Of a DNA stretch of 64,000 nucleotides, positions 26,195 through 37,700 are shown in pieces; the stretch's first letter is position 1; every line of letters starts with the position of its first letter. Position numbers and translations under genes: made by a program. The DNA is from Chromobotia macracanthus (taxonomy: Eukaryota > Chordata > Actinopteri > Cypriniformes > Botiidae). The DNA lies in contig JAZGTH010000065.1 in NCBI GenBank assembly GCA_036877525.1, positions 7,599,001 through 7,663,000 on the forward strand. Direction: 5' to 3'. Under the pieces are notes generated by a model. It had not been told where the DNA came from. It ran no database searches and saw only the letters and a list, made by a program, of their open reading frames with translations.

Positions 26195-29100
26195 TTACTA
26201 GACACATCAATAACATGGACATTCTTGGACTCCTCTGATCTGCCAGCAGCTCTCCCATTGTGTGCAGCTTGACTTCTGTCTTGGATGGAGGAATTCTGTG
26301 TTGTGGTGGTTATGATTGTTCTTTGTTCTCTGCATATTTTTTTCACTCCAGCAAGAGTTAATTGTACGGATTCTTTGGACCGGTGGATAGCCAGCTGATA
26401 CAGACTGTCATTGTGGAATCTCCTGTTGATTCAGTCACTAATTTTCCTGTCTTTAATATGGATATTGTGTTTGTTATTACCTTGATTGGTGTGCTTGTTA
26501 TGTTTATATGACACTACAAAACAATATTATCAATCTCATAATACAATACAAAACAATATTATAATCGCAGTTGTAAATCAGTCAAATTGCAGATATTGTT
26601 GGCTGGTTATGCGGTCTCATGAGGGGGCTTTAAGTGTTTTACAGGGCTTTACTTGTGAACGTCTTTAGGTGTTATATTTGACAAATGTTTTTGTCTAAAG
26701 CTTTTAAAATGATAAATAAACACTGCAAATGAATGTCCCCTTATGCTGTAACCTGGGGTGGTTATTTAGACATATGGATCTATATGAGCAAACTTTTATC
26801 TTGAAATTTCTTAAAATTTATCTTGAACTGTAAAATAGAGATATTGAAGACAATTCATAACATGGGTTTGTAATTTGCAGGCACCCATAAAAAGTGTAAG
26901 CACTTCAGTTTTTCCAGGGGTCTACTGTGTATTCAACAAGTTAATGAATGGTGAGATACTAAAGATCAGCTGTCTGCAAATAATATGAATATGAATTGAT
27001 TACTGGACTAAACTGTCAGAGCATCAGAAGAATGGCATATGTAAGATCATTTCTCTCTATTTTCTCTGCTATCTCTATTTTTATTGCTTTCATCTTTGCA
27101 TTAATCAGAGCAATCTTGCTATGTTTTTTATGTGTTGATTACTCTGAAACAACGTATGTATGCACGTAGGCCACTTTTTCTTTACTGCAAAGATTGCTGT
27201 TGTCATGCTAGATATGGTAAGGGATTTGGTAAAATTTTCAGACCAATACATTGCATTTTCTCTTAAAATGATTGTGATCAGTTGACAGCCAATTATATAT
27301 GGTGAATGCTTATAGGGGCCATCCGTCAGCACAAGAATTGCTTGTAATGTATAATCTGTACTAATTCTCATGTAGGAGATGAGCCATGGAGAGGAGGAAG
27401 AGGAGAAGTCCATACAATATTCTCATTATTGTTGTAGTTGTCATTGAATGCTACAGGAAAACAGATGACAATGACACTCACCCTCCAGCTCTAGAGGAGA
27501 TATTGTTTTATCTATATCACACCTTCAACATCATCCATACAAACTAATACCTGGAGGTGTTTGTAAAACCCACTTAGTCAGTGTTGTATTCTCTCCGGAT
27601 GCTATAGGTTTAAGACATACAGAGAATAAAAGAGTAGCATATGACTGATCTAATTTCCTTTATTCATATGAAAAATGAAGTGAAATAATGGGAAGATTTT
27701 ATATGAATTGTGACAGTATACAGACTGTATCATCTGAATAAGCAGCCTACATATACAGGATCACAAATAGCTTCATCTTTAAAAGCAATGGCATAAAGAC
27801 TAGCAAGCACCAATCAAGAGACAGGAACATCTTGACTTCTTTCTGTAAAGCACACTTCCAAATGTGATGTACCTGCAGCAATGCTCTAAAGATCTCATCA
27901 GTGTTTGATGTGGTCAAACAGTGGGGGATATAGAGAATTCCACAAAGCCATACACCCATGTCCCCAATGATCATCACATCTCCAAAGTCCCACTGCCTCT
28001 GAATCGGAAAGCCTTAGTCTTATCTATAAGAATAGGCTTAGCGCAATGATGGATAGAATGGAACAAAGTGGAACATTTGACAGAAAAAACATATCACAAA
28101 GGACACAGAGTATCCCAAATCTCAGATAAAATATTTCTTCATGGGCTTTAAGATACGCAGCTGCTGTAGGTTACAAATCAGCAAACAAAAAATGTGGCCA
28201 TTGCCTTTCTCACATACTGATGAAGGCTGTTGTCTGATCATGCATTTACATGGTAAATACTTGAATTATTGGACTGACGAGTAGGTCAGCACTTCTGAAC
28301 AGACAAACTCTACATCTTTGCAGAAATTCCTTTAAAAGTATTCAGTGTTTGATGTGGGCACAGTTTGTCCCCACTTTTGCTGTCTGAGGCAATTTACAGA
28401 CCCAAATCAATCTTGCTTTACGCCAACAGTCATCAATGGTTCCACATGCAGGTTTTAAACAAAAATAAGGAATAAATATGAGGATTTTATTGCAATATGT
28501 ATATGGTTAAAGCCATAACAGAGACAGAAAACACAAAACTGATTTATATTACTGCACATTCAATACATCAATAAATTCAAAACAAACCAAATCTACTTAC
28601 CAGACTCATGGATCAAATTAAAATTAATGCTTTGCTCACTGCACATATACTGTCACAATGTCACAAAAAGGTTATTGTGCCACAGCAAAACATTTGACTA
28701 ACTAACTAGCATCTGACCACAGATAATGCTTGTTGTCAAGTAAAATAAACTTAGCTGATTTTTGAATTCTCAGGTATTCTCAAGTACACAATAAAAATAT
28801 CATACACACACGCACACTTTGCCATTGTGTAATCATTAAAGCGTAAGTGGTAATTTTGGTTTCTGTATGAAGGAATGAAAGTGGTACTACAGCAGGTCTT
28901 ACCCTCATAGTGTCCTTGTGGTGTGATTTGATGTCATTGTGGATATAAAGATACTTTGTCTGGCTGGTCTTCTGGAGTTCTTCAGTAAATGGTAGAAACA
29001 TTGGATGTTGGGCTTGAACTTCCCTGGTTTCTGTTGCCTACTGTCAATACATCCCCGTGGCGACTCACAGGAGCCATTCACACACTCCGTACTGCTCATT

Positions 29101-29320
29101 TTCATACTAATTCTCTCCTAACCTCTTCCTCCACACTTAGAGAACACACAGTTCATTCAGTAGCAGAAGCCACATCTCATTCTGTGTTTGAATTGTGTTC
29201 TGTATGAGTCACAAATTCCCTACACATTTAAATGAATTTTTTTTATGATATTATTTGTTTTATCAAAAAAAATCATTTTAAAGATGAATTTCATACTGAG
29301 AGAGACATGTTGTAAATCAG

Positions 29321-29345
29321 TTTTAATAAAAGCATCTGCTAAAAT
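29321..29345 (+). mobile_element. SINE tail remnant
   Basis: ataaaagcatctgctaaaat resembles the conserved 3' tail (ggataaaagcgtctgctaaa) of fish tRNA-derived SINEs. No tRNA-like head is visible upstream, so this is a fragment or a chance match. Confidence 0.4.
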
Positions 29346-31989
29346 ACAATCTGCTTTATTTCTAAATATCATTTAGACATTCAAAATTAGTAATGTGTAG
29401 TTACAAATAGAATATATTTTGTAAATGGAAAAAAATGGATAGGAATCCATTTTAACACAAATATTTAAAGTCACAAAAATATTTTTGCCTTAAATGTATT
29501 TTCTAAAAACTAACAAGACAATATTTTTTTATTTTGAAATATAAAATATTTATCTCTTGCAAAACATTTAAGTTATGGAAACAATTATATTTGCAGGTGA
29601 ATATAAATATCAAAATAGGAATAAAAAAGTTTTAAAATGTAAAAAGTAATATGAAATAACCATCTTTCTGTTAAACCTTGCATGCACTAAACATATACAT
29701 ACAAAGCATGTTGATTACTAAAGTCGATTTTATGATTTGTCCAGTTACTTGACTATTAAGAACTGATTTAATTGACAGTTTTAAGAACACATCTGAAATG
29801 CCCACACTAGAATTAGGTTAATAATTAGCATAATTAGATACAATTGAGATTCTAGCTTGTATTAGGTACTTGACATGATATCCTTGATAATTTATCAAAT
29901 GTTTTGAAATATTTTTACACCTGATTTTGTATTTTAGATCATGTCTTGTCTAACTGGGTTGGCTCTTTTCACCCTAGAACATTCACAGAAGAGCATATTG
30001 TGCAACAGTGTGCAAAGACTTGCCAGATTAAATCTATAACATCAGCATGCATGGTATGCCTACTTATTAAGAGTTTGAAGGATATGTGTTTTAATTAGCA
30101 ATACCTCTAGTGATTAAGACCTGGGAGACAATTAACAATTAACTAAAATGTTCATTAATTTAAGCTGCCAAAAAATCTTAATTGTTATCCCACCTCTGGT
30201 CCTCTGAGTCCAGAAATAATTCTCAGAAGATTTTCTCCCCAATCCAGCACATGGTGGTCTAAATATGCCTGTCCCATCTCACAATGGCTGCTGTCACATG
30301 GAGCACTGCATGTACTGGTATGGAAATACAAAAAATGTCAGGACATTTCACACTAAAGAACTGTAACAAAGTGCAAAGCTACAGAAAAGTCTCTGTTAAG
30401 GACTTGTGAGGCTCATATAGTGAAACAAAAAAGAATTAATCATATTTTAAAATACCGTACAAACTATATGTCAAACTATACAATAGTACTGTAATGTTTA
30501 AGCATGTATTGTACAGTTTTCCTTACAGAAAAGTACAGTGAAGGTACATTCATATAGGAATACCATGGTACTTAAACCATGCTACTGAATAATTATGATA
30601 TTTATGTTTGCTGAAATATATAATTTACTGCAATGAATAATAAATTACTAGCATGTTCTGGTATCCATACAAAAATGTCTTTGTAATTCAAAATGTCATT
30701 GTAATTCATTGAATATTGAAAATATTGAAAAAAAATATAAACTGTAAAGTCTGAAGCATTCAGTATTTATTACTTGTAGTCAGATGTGCTAAAAAAATTG
30801 CTTGTATGTTCACTGACCGTGTTTTGAGGTAAATGTTGGTCCCATGTGGCTGTCCCAGGTGTTCTGTATGTTGTGTGTAGAACAACAAAAACTGGGTGAT
30901 GTTGAAGCACAAAAGATAAATTTATCCCTGCATCCCTGTGGGTGAGGGACACGGAACAAAAAAGCAATACGACCCTGAAGCTTTGCAAGGATCCTGCTAT
31001 GAATTATGGAAGTTATACTATTGCTTATGACACACTATAAATCATAGAATAACTTTTTTATGCCTTCATTTTCAACCTCTTGAATCTGCAAAAGATGAAC
31101 AACTTCCAAAGTATTTGACACCTGATCTGTGTAAAAAGTCATCATTGATCATTCAAGTCCTATGTTCTAATTTCCACAAAAGGTCTAAAGGCTAGATGTT
31201 GATGTTTTCTTACTTTCACTTCTTTTGTGACGCTGCTTCAACAGTCTGTCAGTATTTCAAGCTTACAAGCTTAACACTAAGCTTGTAACAATCAAACAAC
31301 AGTAAATCTGCTTGCATTTCCTATTGAACGCAATCCTATAAAGCAAACAAGACAAGATCAGTCAGAACAGTTACAATTTTTAATTAAGGGCTTAGCGTGA
31401 ATGATAACACAAAGAGAGTAATGGCTTTCAAAAAATAGAAACATTAGGCAGGATTTATTCAGTGACAAAAAGCAGATTACATTAATATTGGAAAGAATTA
31501 TATGTCTATATAAAGCTACCATATAATTCCATTATTTATGTGAAAACAGGTCAAGATATAAAATTTTCTGATTTATGATCTATATGAGTAATTATTAAAA
31601 CATTTATATAATAGTATACACAACAAGCAATAATAATAATTTGCTCTCATATTCAAAAAAGAAGATCTGCGTTAGACCTAAACACCCACGTTTGCATATT
31701 TTCCCTCTTTATTTGTTGCAAACTGCTCCTGAGGCTATGGAATGCAGATACACAGCTGCTAGAGGCAATGTGACCCTCTTTCAAAAATTAATTTGGTACT
31801 GACATTGACATTAATTCTGAAAAGCGTGTGCTGTTGTTTCCACTGATAATTTGTTATTACATTTACAAAGAAAGTGCACGCTCTCTGATCTTATCTGTCA
31901 TAACTGTCTTTAGTTTCTAGATCTTTTGAGCATTTTGTTTTGTCTCTTCTTCATCATTGTGCCTCGTCTCTTGAGTCAGCCTCCTCCAT

Positions 31990-32330
31990 CCTACTCGCTG
32001 TCTCAGGTACATCGTAGTGCATCCAACCACACTTAATGCTTGCAGCACGTCAGGACGAACTATTGATTCATAGTTTCCAGGGAAGAATTCAACACTTTTT
32101 CATAGATTCCTGAGATACGAGTCAGACCTCCCCCTTCAGCCCACCCCCTTCTCATCCTCTCCCAGGGCATTAAGGAGAGGCAGAGGTTATTGGAATCACC
32201 CAAGCCCAGTTAGCAGGATTTAGGTGCCCTAAGGGGCCCAGAGGATGGAAGGATAATCACCTGAGAAGTCAGGTTAACTGAATGTGAGTTTGGTTGAGAG
32301 AACCAGAAAGGACAGACTGCTGGTGGGTAC
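31990..32330. promoter_or_regulatory. Candidate regulatory block just beyond the cdh11 3' end
   Basis: One of the few GC-balanced stretches of the 3' flank, with C-rich tracts (cccccttcagcccaccccct) and complex repeat-free sequence. No coding frame. It may be a downstream enhancer or the end of a long 3' UTR; not decidable here. Confidence 0.22.
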
Positions 32331-33799
32331 AGAGATTTCTACCCCAATCCACTGTCATATTTAAAGAAACTTTAACATATATGCAAATAACATTTGATCT
32401 TTAACCCTGTTAAACCCCTGTAAAATATTTTAATATTTTAGCTAGTACCTCAGATTACTCAATCTTAATCTAGCATGGTGCATCTCGCAACATGACAAGA
32501 ACATGTTACACAGAATCAGGAATATAGCCACTGACCTACATGACGATCTTTCCTGGTCTGAAAGTCATATCCTCTTTGACAATATCATAGGTGGGATAAA
32601 TAAGAAGATAACATGTACAAAACCAGTATTTTTAGCTAATTGTTGAGAGCATGCGCAATAACGTACCATAGCTAAAGGCTATGGCTCCACAGAGTATGGT
32701 TCTGCATACTCTACAGCCTGCAGCTGTGCTCTTCCAAGGCCCTTTTGGGAGACTGGCGTAAATTTAATTCAGATGGGCTGAAGCTGAGTTTTATGTAACT
32801 ATTTATTCTTTTCCTTTTATTCTTAACAAAATGCACATTGACCTTTTAATGCGTGGCTACCCTGGGAGAGGAAAGAATGGAAGACTCCCGGCTGGTAGAC
32901 AATGACGAGACCCACCACTGCAAAGCACTAAAACCTATGAAAAGCTCTGCATGTCTCTATGAGTGTGAATGCAATTTATGTGATGCAGAGCCCTAAGGCA
33001 CCACGTCCTCATTCAACCTTTGTGTTTCTGTCATTACTTGAGCTAACATGAATATATATTTGTGCAAAGAAATGATACATTACCCATTCACACATTTATT
33101 GCTGCGTTGATCATCTTATAAAAAAGAGCATTTATTTCAAAGTTTTTTGCTTCTTGGATTGAAGCACATAATAAAGCAACAGTACAATGTTCATAAAATA
33201 TAAGTATGATGCTGTAATATTTTCCTTACATGTTGAAATACTGATATTTGTATGTGTACTAAAATAAGAACGTTTAAAATTGTACAAATAGTTACCATAA
33301 AATTGACATAAAAATTAGCCATTTCTCACTGTGACAGGACAGACTGCTGTTTTCTCACCAAGGAGAATAAAATAAGCCATTAAAGGAAATGAAAAATGAC
33401 AGAAAACTGAAAATAATGATAGTAATAATGATATAAAAAGAGTGAACATATTTTGCACATTGTACCGTACATACGTTATAAGGACTTTAACTTTAGGATA
33501 TAGCTTTCAGGTTACAAAAAATGCACTGTGTTGTAAGAGTGTCCATTAGTTAAGGCGAATTTTGAGCTCAAATGTCTACGTGATTGTTCATAGATAGAAC
33601 TGAGCTGACATTTTTTTCTATTTTTGCTTAATCCATCTGCTTCTAGATATTGAAAAAATAAATAAAAAAGAAAAAAGATATATAAGAAAAAAAGAGGACC
33701 TGTTTGGATAATATCTCCAAAGACAATAATGGAGGCGCTACAGAAAATACAACTCTTAATTTGCCGAAGTTCTCTCCAGATTTCTTAATAAGGCAACTG

Positions 33800-33805
33800 T
33801 TTATT
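33800..33805 (-). terminator. Candidate polyadenylation signal AATAAA (distal)
   Basis: AATAAA on the minus strand about 420 nt past the cdh11 stop. Equally canonical; use unproven. Further hexamers occur at 33131-33136 and 33095-33100. Confidence 0.3.
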
Positions 33806-34110
33806 TTCTCTTCATGAGCTCATTCACAGTATCAACAAATCCATGTCTGTCTGTGATCCACATCCATAACCTGTAGGAACCCATAAACGTCAAAACTGAA
33901 ACATAACGTTCTTTTGTTCTTAAACAACATTGTCACATTTCTTGATTTTGTACACGCTGACACATCAAGCAGAGCCATCTTTTTTGTTTCAACTTTTTGT
34001 AAAATTTTAATTTCTACCCTTTTGATTTCTCCACAGCACATTGTGATTGTACCTATGACCTTTCCAGTGTCTAGTATACTGCATGTATACCTGAAACAAA
34101 CAACCTAAAG

Positions 34111-34116
34111 TTTATT
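34111..34116 (-). terminator. Candidate polyadenylation signal AATAAA (proximal)
   Basis: AATAAA on the minus strand about 110 nt past the cdh11 stop codon. It is the nearest canonical hexamer; use would give an unusually short 3' UTR for this family. Confidence 0.25.
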
Positions 34117-34225
34117 TTAAATTGATAAATTAAAGGAATACTTATAGTAAACTCCAAAAAGAACACATAGTTAGTGGAGGAGGGCAGCTTGGAGGAAGAT
34201 GAAAAAGGATTTATCTGAGTGAATG

Positions 34226-34722
34226 TTAAGAATTGTCATCGGTCAAGTCTTTGGTGCCGTAAAGATCAGCAAGTTTCTTGAATCGTGTCCCCCAGCTTTG
34301 GAGGTAATCATAGTCCAGGTCTGAATCTGTTGTTACTGACTCCAGGGAGCTAAGAGAGCCAGCTATAGAGCCTCTGCCTTCATAACCGTAGATCTGAATG
34401 GAGTCATATGGGGGTGCCGTGGGGTCATTGTCCGCATCGGTAATCCGCGTTTTGATAAAATCATCCACGTCCACGCTATTATCGATTGGCCTTAAACCGT
34501 GGTGCATGGAATACTGCAGCTCGGGCTTGATGTCCTTGCGAGGCAGAAAGCCGTTGGCGCCATCTGGGTTTTGTAAGGTGGCGATGTCAAATGCCTCTGT
34601 GTCCTCCTCTCCACCTCCCTCGTCATCATAAGTGATGATGTTCTCTCGGATGTCTTCCTCCTCAAATAAAATTAAAGGCTCCTTCTTCTGACGGCGCAGG
34701 GCCACGAAAAGCACTACGATCG
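34226..34722 (-). CDS. cdh11: cdh11 coding exon 11: end of TM and whole cytoplasmic tail, stop codon
   Basis: Acceptor TTCTCTGCAG; the open frame ends at TAA (34228-34226). Residues 636-800: the end of the helix AIVVLFVAL, the stop-transfer RRQKK, a juxtamembrane acidic segment EEEDIRENIITYDDEGGG (p120-catenin region), EEDTEAFDIATLQNPDG, then the beta-catenin-binding end containing PTAPPYDSIQIYGYEGRGS, SLSSLES and DSDLDYDYLQSWG. This tail is the strongest evidence for CDH11; mammalian CDH24 and CDH8 tails differ clearly. It ends DLTDDNS where mammals have DTFDDDS. Confidence 0.96.
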
Positions 34723-37700
34723 CTGCAGAGAAGCAAACAAATGTTGTGACTAACACTAATAGCATGTGAAAATAGCATCTCTCACCAGCTTTCTTATTAT
34801 ATTTGCTGGATAAATTGTTCATGCTACACGCAACGTTATAATACTGCTTTTTAGTAAGTCAGCATAACTTAAGACAGGTAATATATTTTGAAGACTGATG
34901 ACATGCAGCATTAGGGCTCTAAAATAGGCATCTGAATCAATCCTAAATCCCATAGAAACAGTTCTGAAGATCTGATTAGCTTCTAGGGATGAGCAAAGTA
35001 AATAAATTATGTGTATTTTAACTTCTCTGTAAAGCATGTGTTCTATAAATACTTTAAGCCTAAGTCTGTTGTCGACTGAAATGCAAATATTGACATGCAT
35101 TAAGACCCTATAAGATGCTTAAGCTAACCAAGCTAGACCACCTTTATTTACACATGGCTGAGCAAATATTCCCAGTACTGCTCTGTTTTTTCCCAAACCG
35201 CATGTTTTTTTTGTCAGAAATGCTGGCAATTAAAATATATAAAGGAAAATAGTATGAATGATTTAGGTCTCCAAAATGAATGAATGATTTAGGTCTCCAT
35301 TTCTAGTACCAAATAATTATTCTCACCCAGCAGAATGACAATACAGGCCAAGATGGCGATCAGCGCTCCGGTGCTGAGCCCTGCCGACAGGATGAAAGGC
35401 TCCACATTGCATGAGAGGATTGTGCCTTTGCTGTCACAGCTGCACACTCGCACTATCAGGGTACTGGTACTGCTCATGGGTGGTACACCATTGTCATTGA
35501 TCTCAATAGGAAGGTGATACACATCCTGGGTCATTCTGCTGAATCCCTTCCGGATCACAAAGATACTAGCAGTGCTGTCTGTGGAAACAACAGAGAAACA
35601 CTGAAGGAAATGTTTAGCCCTGAGAAAGGGGTTATGAGAATTTAACAAAAACAAAGAGGTTGTAAATGCGCTAACAGCTGAATGGTTTACAGAAAAATTC
35701 TGCTCTCCCTGGAGTTGAGGTGCCACATGAATGACTCACTGCCACCGGTGAGAGTCAGTGAGGTGTGAATCTTCCAATATTAAATTCATGCTTAATATTG
35801 TGAACATTTATCAGCTTTTTGAAGTGTAATCAAAGTTAGAGAGGAGGAAACGCTATTGGTTTTATTTGCAGCTGGGAGGGATGGATCAGTGCCAGCGCAC
35901 TTCCCTGATTCAGTGCAAGGTCACGCTGAAGGCATAGATGGAGCGAGTTTATTTAGGGGCTCTGGGTTTAGTAATTTTCTCCTCTTCTGGCACCAGTGTC
36001 TTCAACCTTCAGCGGTTCTGTCAGGGAAGGCCACTAATGATCAGCACTTACATGGCACGATGCCACAGAGAGGCTCGACCAATCTGGTATTATACATTAG
36101 AATTCTTTATTATATTCTGTTAGCTAGATTACCATGGACAGTGTAAAGTATCCTGAGAGAGAGCATCACTGAGTCCCTGTTTATATAAGGTTTATAGTAT
36201 AGTTTGGAGAGGACTTTTAGGGCACCTTTATTGGGAAATGCTGTACACAGAGAGTCAAAAACATCGCTTCAGAAATGGCAGGTGTCACTAAAGGACTGTG
36301 AATGCATTACGAATGGACATACTGGGTACTACTAGGTCTACTCGGGTACTGGCTATTTTTTTAAATTGTTGTTACTGGCCATTTCTTTTTTAATTGTTGG
36401 TTAATGTACATACAAGAGCTGTTAGATGGAGGCCTTTGGTCATACATCACATGCAACATTTTTTCAACGTTGAGATAATATTCATCATTAAAACTACTGA
36501 TACAAAAACAGTACAAAACAACAGCCAACTCAAAACATTAGCCATCACATTGTCATTAAGCAAAGACCCACTGACAAACTCAGAAATAACGTCTCTCTGC
36601 TCCACCTGCAAGACTTCCTTAACTATCCTTACAAGCATGTACTCCTGTTTTTATTTTAGCTATCTTACCTGTGTGTTTTAAAACCATGGCTGGTTTGAGT
36701 TGCCATTGGCTCATTTTTAATATGGTTATTACTGTAACATCCAAATAGTACTGGTGCCCATCCACAGAATACATATGATACATTGATTATTATTCTTTAT
36801 TTAAAAAAAAAAACACATAACCAAGCTGGCTGCAGTTTCTTTTGCCTTAGGGATATAATAAAACATAAAAATGATACATTTGATGTCAGATTTAAATTAT
36901 CACTACAACTGAAAACAAATGATATTCTACACTTTAAATAAGCAAGTTCACACAAACATATGGAGTTCTCACACATATGTAATCAGCAGGCTTTTATTAA
37001 GTATAACTGATAAGAGGAGCTTCTGTGTGTGGCCTCCCGCTAATGAAGCTTTAGATAAATGGGTGGACAAGGCTGTTAAAAATGTATCCATTTAAAAAGC
37101 TCCAATCCCAATAAATCCAGTCAATCTGAGTAGCCTAATCTGTCTCCCTAATATTGTTGGCTTTTGAAATGGCCTGCTAAAAAGTGCTCATCTCCTTTCT
37201 CATTACAGCAGACCAAATGGGAAATAGAGAGTCATTTATCTCTCTTTCACATTCTCAGCTTCGTTGTCCACATGGGGTCTCTAAATCAACCTAAAGCCTT
37301 AAGAAATCTGAGATTTTAAACATGGAGTTAATGCCGGTCTCTAATTTATTTCATTGTTCTTGGACTTTATATGGACAACTGTTGATCTACATGCATGAAT
37401 TGTGTTTGCAGTATGTATATTGTGTTTGATGTTATATTGCTTGATTTGCTTGATTTAGATGTACTTTATAATACATCTTTATAATACAAAAATACAAAAG
37501 TAATATATAAAATATAAAAAACACTATTTTTATCATTATTACTAAGATTACAAAGATTACTAACACTATTGATTATATGGCATGGCTGGTCACATTAACA
37601 TAGCAGCCCACATGAGGGGGCAACCAACTCCATGTAAGCAAAATGGTTTCTTCTGGCTCACTGATGTAAGTGGAGTCTTCAGTCATTTTTTAATTAGCAT

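Larger units (their letters stand above)
23585..33130. other. 3' intergenic flank of cdh11, proximal part: no gene recognised
   Basis: AT-rich sequence with short unsupported frames, a TG run at 26182, a possible SINE tail at 29321, and a complex block at 31990-32330. A small hairpin agagtatg/catactct lies near 32690-32712. Nothing else supportable. Confidence 0.6.
33131..34225 (-). other. cdh11: Probable cdh11 3' UTR
   Basis: Sequence following the stop codon on the minus strand has no further long cadherin frame. It is AT-rich, with several AATAAA hexamers at increasing distance: 34111-34116, 33800-33805 and 33131-33136. Which one ends the transcript cannot be decided from sequence, so the left limit given is the farthest of these three. 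A polypurine (plus-strand) run at 33655-33700 is the only marked composition feature. Confidence 0.45.

Noticed and set aside
30540..30590. Palindromic ccatgg words (taccatggta, aaccatg) suggesting a mobile element
   Set aside because: The words are short and I could not find matching inverted ends or a second copy.
34398..34631. Plus-strand frame opposite the cdh11 tail exon
   Set aside because: Antisense shadow of the cadherin tail; no independent support.
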